Positions 25,530 to 34,709 are shown, counted from the stretch's first letter. The stretch is 64,000 nucleotides of DNA from Bacteroidales bacterium (GCA_017417315.1 JAFPZK010000050.1:62001-126000), one strand, 5' to 3'. The notes: generated from the letters alone by a model not told the origin. Numbers and translations: made by a program.

Positions 25530-27104
25530 ATGACCATCAAGAGATTAAGTTTTATTTATTCCCTCATATTGACGGCTGCCGTTTTAATGTTTTCGTGCGG
25601 CGGCGTTCAACAACAAAACAACAACACTACAACGTCTGAGGGAGTTATCCTGAAAGAAAAATTCAAAGACAATTTTAAAATCGGAACGATTTTCGCCGAA
25701 AGTCAGATTAACGGCGGCGACGAATTATCGGTCAACATCGTAAAAAAACATTTCAACGCGCTTACTGCCGAAGACTGTATGAAGGGTGAGACCGTTCAGC
25801 CGGAGCAAGGAAAATTCAATTTTTCTTTGGGTGATAAGGTTGTAGACTTCGCTAAACAAAACAATATGTATATGGTCGGACACGTTTTGGTTTGGCATTC
25901 GCAGCCACCGAAATGGATTTTCACCGACAAGGACGGCAATTTTGTAAACCGCGACACCCTGATTGAGCGCATGAAAAGCCACATTTTTGCCGTTGCAGGA
26001 CATTACAAAGGCAAAATTGACGCTTGGGACGTTGTTAACGAGGCTTTTGAAGATGACGGCAGTTATCGTAAAAGTCCGTATTTTGAAATTATCGGCAGCG
26101 ATTTTATAAATCTCGCTTTCAAATTTGCGCACGAAGCCGACCCGTCAGCAAAACTCATTCTCAACGATTACAACGTTTGCAAACCTGAAAAACGCGCCTC
26201 TATAATAAAGAAAATCAAAGAAATGCGCTCAGAAGGTCTTCAAGTTGACTATGTCGGAATGCAAATGCACTGCACGATGGATTTTCCGAGCGTTAACGAA
26301 TTAGAAAGTGCGTTAAAGGATTTTGAAGACAATAATATAAAAGTTCAGGTTACGGAATTTGACCTCACGACAATACCTTTTCCGATGGGCAATACGGCGG
26401 AGATTTCTGCGCAAGCCGATTATCAGGAAAAATACGACCCGTATAAAAACGGACTTTCAGAGGAGGCAAAAGCCGGTATTAATAAGCGTTTCAAAGAGAT
26501 TTTCTCTTCGTTTGTCCGTCATTCCAATAACATAGAAAGGGTTTCGGTTTGGGGCATAACGGACGGAGGTTCATGGCGTTTGAACTGGCCTATAAAGGGC
26601 AGGACGGATTTTCCGACCTTGTTTTATAAAGACGGTAAAATGAAGGAGTTTTTGTCGGAGGTTTCGGCAAATGCTCCACCCGTTCAGGCAGAAAACAAAG
26701 TAAACGGTTTCTTTCAACAAGTTGACAGTCAGAACGAAGTAGAACAGACTGACAAAAAATCAATTGACGAAGACGGCGAATACAACGACAAAAACTGCGT
26801 TGCGCTTTACATTCATACTTTCAACAAGTTGCCGAAAAACTACATTACAAAATCGGAGGCTCAAAAACTTGGTTGGGATTCCATGAAGGGAAATCTCAAC
26901 AAGGTTGCCCCCGGCAAGAGTATCGGCGGCGACCGTTTCGGAAACTACGAAGGACAGTTACCCAAAGCAAAAGGTCGTCAGTATTATGAATGTGACATCG
27001 ACTACAAAAAAGGCAAACGCAATGCTAAACGAATCATTTTCAGCAATGACGGTTTAGTATTTTTCACCAAAGACCATTACAAAACATTTGAACAACTATA
27101 TTAG
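25530..27104 (+). CDS. GH10 endo-xylanase lipoprotein fused to a barnase-type ribonuclease
   Basis: A 524-residue two-domain protein. Residues 1-23 form a lipoprotein signal with Cys23 (LMFSCGG). Residues ~43-375 are a GH10 beta-1,4-xylanase, with acid/base E171 (WDVVNEAF), nucleophile E276 (QVTEFDL) and HVLVWHSQPPKW. A charged linker (~380-418) leads to residues ~420-524, which match barnase along its full length (KLPKNYITKSEAQKLGW, VAPGKSIGGD). The equivalents of barnase K27, D54, E73, R83, R87 and H102 are all present as K441, D468, E487, R497, R501 and H516. Barnase R59 is Tyr473. A barstar gene follows after 4 bp. The RNase is probably an exported toxin. No acidic surface-export tag follows Cys23, so the side of the outer membrane is uncertain. 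Confidence 0.93.
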   Translation: MTIKRLSFIYSLILTAAVLMFSCGGVQQQNNNTTTSEGVILKEKFKDNFKIGTIFAESQINGGDELSVNIVKKHFNALTAEDCMKGETVQPEQGKFNFSLGDKVVDFAKQNNMYMVGHVLVWHSQPPKWIFTDKDGNFVNRDTLIERMKSHIFAVAGHYKGKIDAWDVVNEAFEDDGSYRKSPYFEIIGSDFINLAFKFAHEADPSAKLILNDYNVCKPEKRASIIKKIKEMRSEGLQVDYVGMQMHCTMDFPSVNELESALKDFEDNNIKVQVTEFDLTTIPFPMGNTAEISAQADYQEKYDPYKNGLSEEAKAGINKRFKEIFSSFVRHSNNIERVSVWGITDGGSWRLNWPIKGRTDFPTLFYKDGKMKEFLSEVSANAPPVQAENKVNGFFQQVDSQNEVEQTDKKSIDEDGEYNDKNCVALYIHTFNKLPKNYITKSEAQKLGWDSMKGNLNKVAPGKSIGGDRFGNYEGQLPKAKGRQYYECDIDYKKGKRNAKRIIFSNDGLVFFTKDHYKTFEQLY

Positions 27105-27108
27105 AAAA

Positions 27109-27378
27109 ATGAAAAAAATAATTCTCGACTTTTCTCAAAGCACTTCAAAAGAAGGAATGCATAAAGATTTGGCGGAAAAATTTTCGTTTCCGTCATATTA
27201 CGGGGCGAATTTAGACGCGCTGTATGATATGTTGACTGAAATTTCAGAGCCGACATGCGTAGGAATTTTCAACTACGACAGAAAATATTTAAAAAGCGTA
27301 GTTGAAGTTTTTAAAGATGCAGAAAACGAAAACCAAAATTTAACAGTTATCTTTTCGGAATTGAAAGATAACGGATAA
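27109..27378 (+). CDS. Barstar-family ribonuclease inhibitor (immunity protein)
   Basis: An 89-residue protein, the same length as Bacillus barstar, without a signal peptide and therefore cytoplasmic. FPSYYGANLDALYDML at residues 27-42 matches the barstar helix that plugs the barnase active site, with the key Asp35 and Asp39 present as D36 and D40 and the two tyrosines as Y30-Y31. VVEVFKDAENEN and the final strand LTVIFS also fit. A TTG at 27088 is in frame, but it overlaps the xylanase gene, and the ATG at 27109, 4 bp after that stop, gives the family start. Coupling to the toxin gene ensures immunity is made with it. Confidence 0.93.
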   Translation: MKKIILDFSQSTSKEGMHKDLAEKFSFPSYYGANLDALYDMLTEISEPTCVGIFNYDRKYLKSVVEVFKDAENENQNLTVIFSELKDNG

Positions 27379-27399
27379 CATTACTAAAACATTATCACC

Positions 27400-29928
27400 A
27401 TGAAAAGACTCTCGATGGCGGTTATTGCATTTGCCGCATTACTTAACTGCTTAAAAATAAATGCACAAGAATTCAAAATTACTGAATCCGAGTATCTTAA
27501 CAACTGCGGTGTAGATGTTGTTGCTTTCAGCGATTATTATCCTGAGGGACATCAAGGCGGCGTTACGATTATTATGAACGGTAAACGTTTGGCGACAAAC
27601 GGCGATGTAAGGTTAGAGCCTACACCCGGTCAGTGGCAACCCGTGCCTAAAAAAGTGTCAAGACAAGTTGACGGAAATGTTATTACCGCTACGATGTGTT
27701 TCCCTGATACGAGTCGGCATTTAAAAGGTTTTAATCCGGCTGTCTATCCTGATTTAGCGTTTTATTATAAGGTGGAAACAAAGCCCGAAGGCAATTCGGT
27801 TGTGATAACTATTTCGTTAGAGCAGCCCGTCCCGAAAAAATACGAAGGCAAAGTCGGTTTCAATCTTGAATTTTTCCCCGGAGAACTGTTCGGAAAACCG
27901 TGGATTATGGACTCTAAAACGGGAATTTTTCCTCAGCAACCTAACGCCCCGCTCGAAATATCAGAGCCGAACATAAAATATAAAGGTGATTTTGAAGGCG
28001 CAAACGGCACTACCGTCAACTTAGAAAAATTTCTCGGCACGGGTTATTCTCCGCTGATTGCCGATGACATTGTCGCCAAGCCGTATGCCGAAGGGAAAAA
28101 GTTTGTGTCGTGTCCTGACGACCCGCTCAAAAAAATCACTATTGAAAGCGAAACGCAGTTGAAACTCTATGACGGCAGAATAAATCACAACAACGGTTGG
28201 TTTGTTTTGCGCAGCGAATTGCCGACTGAAAAATTAGGTGAGGTTTTGCGTTGGAAGATTACCCCGAATGTTGACAAAAATTGGCTTTATGCTCCCGTTG
28301 TTCAAACCTCGCAAATCGGTTATATGACCTCTCAGCCAAAACGCGCAATAATTGAGGTTGACCGTAGAGACAATTCATTAGAAGAGGCAAAACTAATAAA
28401 AATTACTGCCGAGGGCGAAAACGTAGTCTTATCACAAAAACCTCAAACATGGGGCAATTTTTTAAGATACAACTACTTAACATTTGATTTCTCTTTCATA
28501 AAATCTCCCGGACTTTATAAAATAGTTTACAAAAACAGCGAATCGGTTGTTTTCAAAATAGATGATGATGTTTTTGAGCGCGGAGTATGGCAACCCGTTA
28601 TTGAATATTTTTTGCCGGTTCAAATGTGTCATGTTAGGGTTAACGAAAAATACAAAGTCTGGCACGATGTCTGTCATTTGGACGATGCACTTGTTGCAGA
28701 AAAAGGTAATCTCTTTGACGGTTATGACCAAACTGACGACTTTAAAGGCATTGTCCCGAATGAGAAAAAACAGATAAACGTCGGCGGCTGGCATGATGCC
28801 GGAGATTTTGACCTCCGCATAGAATCGCAAGCAAACGAATGTTACATACTTGCTCTCGCATACGAATGTTTTAAGCCCGAAATTGACGTTACCTCGATTG
28901 ATTGGAAAAACCGCGTCGTTGAAATTCATCAGCCTGATGAAAAAAACGATATTCTTCAACAAATAGAAAACGGCGCACTCACTATCATCGCCGGTTACAA
29001 TGCCCTCGGACGGCTTTACAGAGGTATAATTTGCAATTCGCTCCGACAATATGTGCTTTTAGGCGATGCTGCTGCAATGACCGATAATATCGCCGGAAAC
29101 AACGACGACCGCCGCGTTTATACCGAAAACAATCCGTACAGAGAACTTTCTACCTCGGCAGGTTTAGCAGCTACATACCGTGCATTGAAAGGTTTTAACG
29201 ATACACTTGCAAACCGTTGTTTGGAGATTGCGCAAGAGGTTTATAATCAGAACAAAACGGTGAAAGGATTTGCTGAATTTGCCAAAGTTCAGGCAGAAGC
29301 AGAACTTTTTATCGCCACAAACAAGAAAGAATATCTTGACAATATTATCACACTGACCGACTCAATAAGCAAATATATCGGCTATTGCGGCTGGTATCTC
29401 AGCAGAATAGAAAAATATTGCGCCGGACAAAAAGACATGAAATACAAGGCGTTTTCAAAAGCGTTTCGCGACAATCTAACCTCTTACGCCGAAATACTGA
29501 AAAAACAGACCACTGAAAATCCTTACGGAGTACCTTATAGTCCGAGGATTTGGGGAGCAGGCTGGGATATTCAGAGTTTTGGTTTCAAACATTATTTTTT
29601 AGCAAACGAATATCCGCAAATTTTTGACAAACAGCCTGTTTTTGACGCGCTTAATTTTATTCTCGGCTGTCACCCCGGTCTTAATAGAGCATCGTTTGCC
29701 TCAGGTGTCGGTGCTGAATCGGCAATAGTCGGATACGGTCTTAACCGTAGCGATTGGTCATATATTCCGGGCGGCGTAGTCTCAGGTACAAACCTTGTCC
29801 GTCCCGATTTTCCTGAACTATTAACATTTCCGTATCTTTGGCAACAAGTAGAATACGTTATCGGCGGAGGGTCGTCGCATTATATGTTTTTGGTTTTAGC
29901 CGCCGAAAAATTGGGGAAAAATTATTAA
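27400..29928 (+). CDS. Glycoside hydrolase family 9 (endoglucanase-type) protein
   Basis: An 842-residue exported enzyme. Residues 1-22 are a signal peptide (ending INAQ). Residues ~25-290 form a Bacteroidota-type N-terminal beta domain of unknown role. Residues ~300-390 are the CelD-like Ig domain (VQTSQIGYMTSQPKRAI, FKIDDDVFERGVW). The GH9 (alpha/alpha)6 barrel covers ~400-842, with the catalytic aspartates in GGWHDAGDFD (462-471) and the C-terminal signature YVIGGGSSHYMFLVLAAEKL. Likely substrates are beta-1,4 or mixed-linkage glucans or xyloglucan. It starts 21 bp after barstar, in one transcript with the xylanase-toxin. Confidence 0.87.
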   Translation: MKRLSMAVIAFAALLNCLKINAQEFKITESEYLNNCGVDVVAFSDYYPEGHQGGVTIIMNGKRLATNGDVRLEPTPGQWQPVPKKVSRQVDGNVITATMCFPDTSRHLKGFNPAVYPDLAFYYKVETKPEGNSVVITISLEQPVPKKYEGKVGFNLEFFPGELFGKPWIMDSKTGIFPQQPNAPLEISEPNIKYKGDFEGANGTTVNLEKFLGTGYSPLIADDIVAKPYAEGKKFVSCPDDPLKKITIESETQLKLYDGRINHNNGWFVLRSELPTEKLGEVLRWKITPNVDKNWLYAPVVQTSQIGYMTSQPKRAIIEVDRRDNSLEEAKLIKITAEGENVVLSQKPQTWGNFLRYNYLTFDFSFIKSPGLYKIVYKNSESVVFKIDDDVFERGVWQPVIEYFLPVQMCHVRVNEKYKVWHDVCHLDDALVAEKGNLFDGYDQTDDFKGIVPNEKKQINVGGWHDAGDFDLRIESQANECYILALAYECFKPEIDVTSIDWKNRVVEIHQPDEKNDILQQIENGALTIIAGYNALGRLYRGIICNSLRQYVLLGDAAAMTDNIAGNNDDRRVYTENNPYRELSTSAGLAATYRALKGFNDTLANRCLEIAQEVYNQNKTVKGFAEFAKVQAEAELFIATNKKEYLDNIITLTDSISKYIGYCGWYLSRIEKYCAGQKDMKYKAFSKAFRDNLTSYAEILKKQTTENPYGVPYSPRIWGAGWDIQSFGFKHYFLANEYPQIFDKQPVFDALNFILGCHPGLNRASFASGVGAESAIVGYGLNRSDWSYIPGGVVSGTNLVRPDFPELLTFPYLWQQVEYVIGGGSSHYMFLVLAAEKLGKNY

Positions 29929-29958
29929 GAAAAAGTTTTTTCTTAATGAAAATTTTTC

Positions 29959-29967
29959 TACATTTGC
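29959..29967 (+). promoter_or_regulatory. Promoter -7 box of the GntR-type regulator
   Basis: TACATTTGC fits the -7 consensus, 21 bp before the ATG at 29989. Confidence 0.55.
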
Positions 29968-29988
29968 AGCACAGAACAGCACAGTATT

Positions 29989-30995
29989 ATGACGGCAGAA
30001 AATTTTAAAAACATATTCGACTTTAATAGTCAGGATCTTAAATACAAACAGATAGAAGAAACCATAACTTTGGCGATTCAGAGCGGTAAGATAAAGCAGG
30101 GCGAAATCTTGCCCTCTGTCAACGAAATGAGCAGAGGGTGTTCTCTGAGCCGCGACACGGTTTATAAGGCATATTCAAACCTCAAAAAACACGGTCTTAT
30201 AGAAAGCGTGCCTAACAGAGGGTATTTTGTCAGCAAACCTGAATGTAAAGTTTTCTTGCTGTTAGACACTTTCAAGGCCTACAAAGAGGTGTTTTATCAT
30301 AGTTTCAGAAAAGCCCTCAGCACAGAAATCCCTATTGACATAAGGTTTCATCATTATAATATAAATGTTTTTGAAACGGCGGTCAAAGAATCGCTCGGTC
30401 ATTACAGCAAATATGTAATAATGAATTTCGACGATAACAAAATCCCGAAAATCATAAGCCGTATTCCGAGGGAAAAACTTTTGCTGATTGACTGGAATAT
30501 TTATTCACGCAGCGGTGTCAGCAAGATTTGGCAAGATTTCGGACAAGGCGTTTACGACGCGCTGAAAGAAAACTTGGAAAAATAAAAAAATACAAAAAAT
30601 TTGTTTTCTTATATCCCGAATTTACCGATCATCCGAGAGAGACGGTGGAATATTTCAGAAAGTTTTGTGCCGATTTTGAAATTCATAGTCAGATACTTTA
30701 TTCTTCAGCACAGTTTGACGTAAAAAACGGTGAACTATATTTTCTTGTCAGCGACCGAACGTTAGCAATCTTTTTGGAACAATGTCAGGCAAAAGGACTT
30801 GTTATCGGCAAAAATGCCGGAGTGATTTCGTTTAACGAGACACCGATGAAAAAATACGTCAGCGGTGGGATAACGGTTTTAAGCACGGACTTTAAAATGA
30901 TGGGCGAAAAAGCGGCTGAATTTGTTATCAGCCCTGATTCAAAATTTGAAGATATAAAAATTCCGACGAAAATTTTAGTCAGAAATTCGTTGTAA
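29989..30995 (+). pseudogene. GntR-family regulator with LacI-like effector domain, interrupted by a -1 frameshift
   Basis: Residues 1-~85 form a GntR winged helix (QIEETITLAIQSGKIKQGE, SRDTVYKAYSNLKKHGLIESV, NRGYFV) and the rest a periplasmic-binding-protein-like sensor. The frame stops at 30585 in ...KENLEK. The remainder (KKYKKFVFLYPEFTDHP to ILVRNSL) continues in the -1 frame to 30995. One extra A in the GGAAAAA run at ~30575-30581 would restore a single ~335-residue regulator. It may be true inactivation, a sequencing error in an A-run, or slippage at GGAAAAATAAAAAAA. Full-length relatives regulate nearby sugar-use genes, so its state matters for control of the xylan genes. Confidence 0.82.
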
Positions 30996-31038
30996 ATCAC
31001 AAAATTACGGTTGACACTAAAAAAACTTTAAAAAATCT

Positions 31039-31070
31039 TTTGTACGTAAAAAATCTTTTTGTAATTTTGC
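31039..31070 (+). promoter_or_regulatory. Promoter of rpsU
   Basis: TTTG (31039-31042), a 19-bp spacer and TAATTTTGC (31062-31070) match the Bacteroidota consensus well. The leader is about 52 bases. Confidence 0.7.
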
Positions 31071-31127
31071 CGTCTGAAAAATTAAATTTAATTTATTATA
31101 GTTAACTAAATAATTAAAAAAAAGGAT

Positions 31128-31325
31128 ATGATCATAGTACCTATCAAAGAGGGTGAAAACATTGAAAAAGCCCTCAAAAAGTTCAAAAGAAAATTTGAAA
31201 AAACAGGCGTAGTTAAAGAATTGCGCGAAAGACAAGCCTTTACGAAATTTTCCGTAAGAAGAAGAGATCAAATCAAAAAGGCGATTTACATTCAGAAACT
31301 CCAAAGAAGTTTGGAAGACAATTAG
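31128..31325 (+). CDS. rpsU: 30S ribosomal protein bS21
   Basis: A 65-residue basic protein of the small ribosomal subunit: MIIVPIKEGENIEKALKKFKRKFEKTGV and the arginine-rich RERQAFTKFSVRRRDQIKKA. Length and motif are normal for Bacteroidota. AAAGGAT sits directly before the ATG, rather too close for a standard Shine-Dalgarno site. It is a monocistronic gene with its own promoter and a strong terminator, standing between carbohydrate genes. Confidence 0.95.
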   Translation: MIIVPIKEGENIEKALKKFKRKFEKTGVVKELRERQAFTKFSVRRRDQIKKAIYIQKLQRSLEDN

Positions 31326-31369
31326 TCTTTTTCATAGGCTTAATTTTTTTGTTTTTTTGTTTTTAGTAT

Positions 31370-31410
31370 ATCCGGTCTTGATATGAGAATATTAAGCCGG
31401 ATTTTTTTTT
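31370..31410 (+). terminator. Terminator of rpsU
   Basis: A long stem ATCCGG...CCGGAT, extended inwards by CTTGATAT/ATATTAAG (with one G-T pair), is followed by a run of nine T. Confidence 0.85.
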
Positions 31411-31443
31411 GTTAAAAAGTTTCTAATTTACAAATTTTATCTT

Positions 31444-31451
31444 TACTTTGC
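31444..31451 (+). promoter_or_regulatory. Possible -7 promoter box of the GH43-MFS unit
   Basis: TACTTTGC is one base shorter than the usual TAnnTTTG form. It lies 46 bp before the GH43 start codon. Confidence 0.4.
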
Positions 31452-31497
31452 AGAAAAATTTATATAACATTTTGTTAACATTTATTAATACAATTAT

Positions 31498-33240
31498 ATG
31501 AACGCAAAACATCTTTTGTTGGCAGCAGCCTTACTATTCGGCGGCTGTAATTCCGACATACATTTGTTGAAAGATAAGGCTTATTTTAAGAGTTTTACAT
31601 ACACCGGCAATGACCGGTGTTTTGAGGAGTCGCGGCTTGGTGAAGGCGAGATTTTTAATCCCGTTTTGCAGGGTTCGTATTCTGATGCGAGCGTTTGCAG
31701 AAAGGACGATGATTATTACCTTATAACCTCTACGTATACTTTTTTCCCCGGTATTGCGGTTCTTCATAGCAAAGACCTCGTTAACTGGAAACAAATTTCG
31801 TATGCACTTCCTACTGAAAGACAATGTCTTAATACCTCGTTGAAATCCGTTCAAGGAATTTTTCCGTCAACAATACGATACAACAAACATAACGGTTATT
31901 TTTACATAACGGGAACTTTTGTCGGCGGCGGCGGACATTTTATCATCAAAGCAAAAGACCCGGCAGGAGAATGGTCTGACCCTGAATGGATTTTCGGTAT
32001 AGGCGGAGTTCACCCTTCGCTATTTTTTGACGACGACGGTACGGCTTATCTCTTAAATCAGGGAACACCTGACCGAGTACCCGATTATCCTGACTTTAAA
32101 GTTATTTGGATGCAAAAATTCAATCTCGAGACCATGAAAACCGAGGGCGAAAGAAAAATTATACTTGCCGGCGGCGACATTCCCGAAAAAAAACCTTCGT
32201 GGCTCGAAGCCCCGCATCTTTTTAAAATCGGTGAATATTATTATCTTACGGCATCAGAAGGCGGAAGTTTGGGCAACGGTTTTGCCGGTTGTGTTTACCG
32301 CTCAAAAAATCCTTTCGGACCGTATACCCGTTACGAAAACAATCCTATCGTTACGCAGCGCAGACTTTCTCCGGCACGTGAGGACGCTGTTGTCGGTACG
32401 GGACATACCGATTTTGTTGACACCCCTGACGGTAAGTGGTACGCATTTTTTCAAGGCATAAGACCGTATTCGCCGGAGGGCGATTACAATTACGGCAGAG
32501 AAACGTTTATGATGCCGATAATTTTTGACGACGGCTGGCCTTATATTATCAGAAACGGAGACAACATTCCGCTGAAAATAAAAGCACCCGACGGAATAAA
32601 ATACGCAAAAGATTCGGCGGCTTTTGCCACATATATTCCGCACGGAAATTTTACGTATACAGAAAAATTTCTTTCAACCGAATTACCTCTGCAATGGTTT
32701 TATCTCAGAACGCCCGTATCCCCAGAAACGGAAAAACCGGACAACATTCAAGAAGGAATATTTGTGCCGCTCGAAATCAATAATATACGGTCGATAAGAC
32801 ATACGTCTTTAATCGCAATGAGACAAATGCACAATAATTTTACGGCAGAAACCGAAATGCACTTTTTACCGAGCAGTGTTGAACAATTTGCCGGACTTGC
32901 AATTTTTGCCGGCGATAGTTACGGCTATCAGTTAGGCGTTACGTTAAGAGAGGAGTTGCCGGTGCTGGTTTTGCAACGTTCTCTGAAACAGGGCGAAACG
33001 GTCGCAAAAGACGAACTCGAAATAAAAAAACTTGACAACGGTTTTGCCGGCAGAATTATTTTGCGCATTGAAAGGCTTGAAAACGGTTTTGTTTTCAAAT
33101 ATAAATTTGATGCAAACCAAAAATTTGAAACATTTAAAGATAACGTTTCGGTAGAATATCTGAGTTGTCAGAAAAACGGTGAGTTTTACGGCAGCGTTAT
33201 AGGACTTTATGCAAGCAAAGAAGAAGGAGTTGAAAATTAA
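31498..33240 (+). CDS. Glycoside hydrolase family 43 (beta-xylosidase / arabinofuranosidase type) lipoprotein
   Basis: A 580-residue lipoprotein (lipobox LLFGGC, Cys17). The five-bladed GH43 propeller covers residues ~50-375: base D63 (QGSYSDASV), the pKa-tuning Asp in GGVHPSLFFDDDG, and the acid Glu in SWLEAPHLFKIG. The C-terminal ~200 residues form a concanavalin-like beta-sandwich common in GH43 xylosidases. It probably removes xylose or arabinose from xylo-oligosaccharides made by the GH10 enzyme. A hexuronate-type transporter gene follows by 26 bp in the same transcript. Confidence 0.9.
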   Translation: MNAKHLLLAAALLFGGCNSDIHLLKDKAYFKSFTYTGNDRCFEESRLGEGEIFNPVLQGSYSDASVCRKDDDYYLITSTYTFFPGIAVLHSKDLVNWKQISYALPTERQCLNTSLKSVQGIFPSTIRYNKHNGYFYITGTFVGGGGHFIIKAKDPAGEWSDPEWIFGIGGVHPSLFFDDDGTAYLLNQGTPDRVPDYPDFKVIWMQKFNLETMKTEGERKIILAGGDIPEKKPSWLEAPHLFKIGEYYYLTASEGGSLGNGFAGCVYRSKNPFGPYTRYENNPIVTQRRLSPAREDAVVGTGHTDFVDTPDGKWYAFFQGIRPYSPEGDYNYGRETFMMPIIFDDGWPYIIRNGDNIPLKIKAPDGIKYAKDSAAFATYIPHGNFTYTEKFLSTELPLQWFYLRTPVSPETEKPDNIQEGIFVPLEINNIRSIRHTSLIAMRQMHNNFTAETEMHFLPSSVEQFAGLAIFAGDSYGYQLGVTLREELPVLVLQRSLKQGETVAKDELEIKKLDNGFAGRIILRIERLENGFVFKYKFDANQKFETFKDNVSVEYLSCQKNGEFYGSVIGLYASKEEGVEN

Positions 33241-33266
33241 AAATAAAAATTAATAACTAAAAAATA

Positions 33267-34685
33267 ATGACAAAATTTAGGTGGGTGATTTGTGCGTTGC
33301 TATTTTTTGCAACGACCGTGAACTATTTGGACAGACAGGTTTTGTCCCTTACTTGGAAAGATTTTATCGCTCTTGATTTTCATTGGAACGATAATGATTA
33401 CGGTAATATAACCGCAATATTTTCAATTTTTTATGCTTTTATATCGCTTTTTGCCGGAAAGTTTATCGACTGGATGGGAACAAAAAAAGGCTATATTTGG
33501 GCTATCGTGATTTGGTCTTTCGGTGCTTGTCTTCACGCAGCCTGCGGTTGGGCGACAATGGCTCTTACCGGCATTGACAACATAGAAGCGTTAAGAGCAG
33601 TTGAAAAAGGCTCTCAAATTGCTTTGATGGTATCTTCTACAAGCGTTTGGCTGTTTTTGGCGTGTAGAATTATTCTCGCAACCGGCGAGGCGGGCAACTT
33701 TCCTGCGGCGATTAAGGTTACGGCTGAATATTTTCCGAAAAAAGACCGCGCTTACGCCACTTCGATTTTCAATGCGGGAGCCTCTGTCGGCGCACTCGCT
33801 GCACCGCTAACGATTCCGCTTTTGGCAGAAAGTATGGGCTGGGAAATGGCGTTTATAATCATCGGTGCGATAGGTTTTGTTTGGGCTGGTTTATGGCTGT
33901 TTTTGTATACCTCACCGTCAAAAAGCAAATACGTCAATAGCGAAGAATTGGCATACATAGACTCTGACAAAGGCGAAACCGTTGAAGCAAAAACCGACAA
34001 AAAAGAACCGAAAATGTCGCTTCTTGACTGTTTTAAATACCGTCAGACTTGGGCATTTATCGTCGGCAAACTTATGACGGACGGTGTTTGGTGGTTTTTC
34101 TTGTTTTGGGCACCGGCTTATTTTTCGGAACTCGGCTACCCGTCATCTTCGGGAATGGGTCAAGCGTTAATTTTCGTGCTTTATCTCATTGTAACGGTTG
34201 TTTCGATTTTCGGAGGCTATTTACCGAAACTTTTCGTCGAAAAAATGGGAATGAATCCTTACGCCGGAAGAATGAGGGCGATGTTGATTTTTGCATTTTT
34301 ACCCGTTTTTGCGATGTTCGCTCAACCGTTGGCTTCAACCTCGGTATGGTGGCCCTGTATAATTATCGGTTTGGCAGGCGCAGGTCATCAGGCATGGTCG
34401 GCTAACCTTTATTCTACTATCGGCGATATGTTTCCGAAATCCGCTATCGCAACTATCACGGGTATCGGTACGATGTTCGGTGGGTTGTGTTCGTTTGCAA
34501 TCAACAAAGGCTCAGGAAAACTTTTCACTTACGCTGAATCGCTTGGTGAGGAGTTCCAATTTTTCGGCGTTACCGGCAAACCAGCAGGTTATATGATGGT
34601 ATTTTGCTATTGCGCCGTTGCTTATTTGTTAGCGTGGTGCATAATGAAAATACTCGTCCCGAAATACAAGTTAATAGAATTATAA
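33267..34685 (+). CDS. MFS transporter of the anion:cation symporter family (hexuronate, ExuT-like)
   Basis: A 472-residue inner-membrane protein with ~12 membrane helices. The first loop carries NYLDRQVLSLTW, typical of ACS/ExuT-type transporters, and the DW.G.KKGY loop follows helix 2 (KFIDWMGTKKGY). A cytoplasmic loop at ~215-255 is rich in charged residues. It likely imports hexuronates such as galacturonate or glucuronate. This fits the eda/SDR/kdgK operon 8 kb upstream and glucuronoxylan as the overall substrate. Confidence 0.87.
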   Translation: MTKFRWVICALLFFATTVNYLDRQVLSLTWKDFIALDFHWNDNDYGNITAIFSIFYAFISLFAGKFIDWMGTKKGYIWAIVIWSFGACLHAACGWATMALTGIDNIEALRAVEKGSQIALMVSSTSVWLFLACRIILATGEAGNFPAAIKVTAEYFPKKDRAYATSIFNAGASVGALAAPLTIPLLAESMGWEMAFIIIGAIGFVWAGLWLFLYTSPSKSKYVNSEELAYIDSDKGETVEAKTDKKEPKMSLLDCFKYRQTWAFIVGKLMTDGVWWFFLFWAPAYFSELGYPSSSGMGQALIFVLYLIVTVVSIFGGYLPKLFVEKMGMNPYAGRMRAMLIFAFLPVFAMFAQPLASTSVWWPCIIIGLAGAGHQAWSANLYSTIGDMFPKSAIATITGIGTMFGGLCSFAINKGSGKLFTYAESLGEEFQFFGVTGKPAGYMMVFCYCAVAYLLAWCIMKILVPKYKLIEL

Positions 34686-34709
34686 AACAAAGTTAATTAC
34701 TACTTTACA

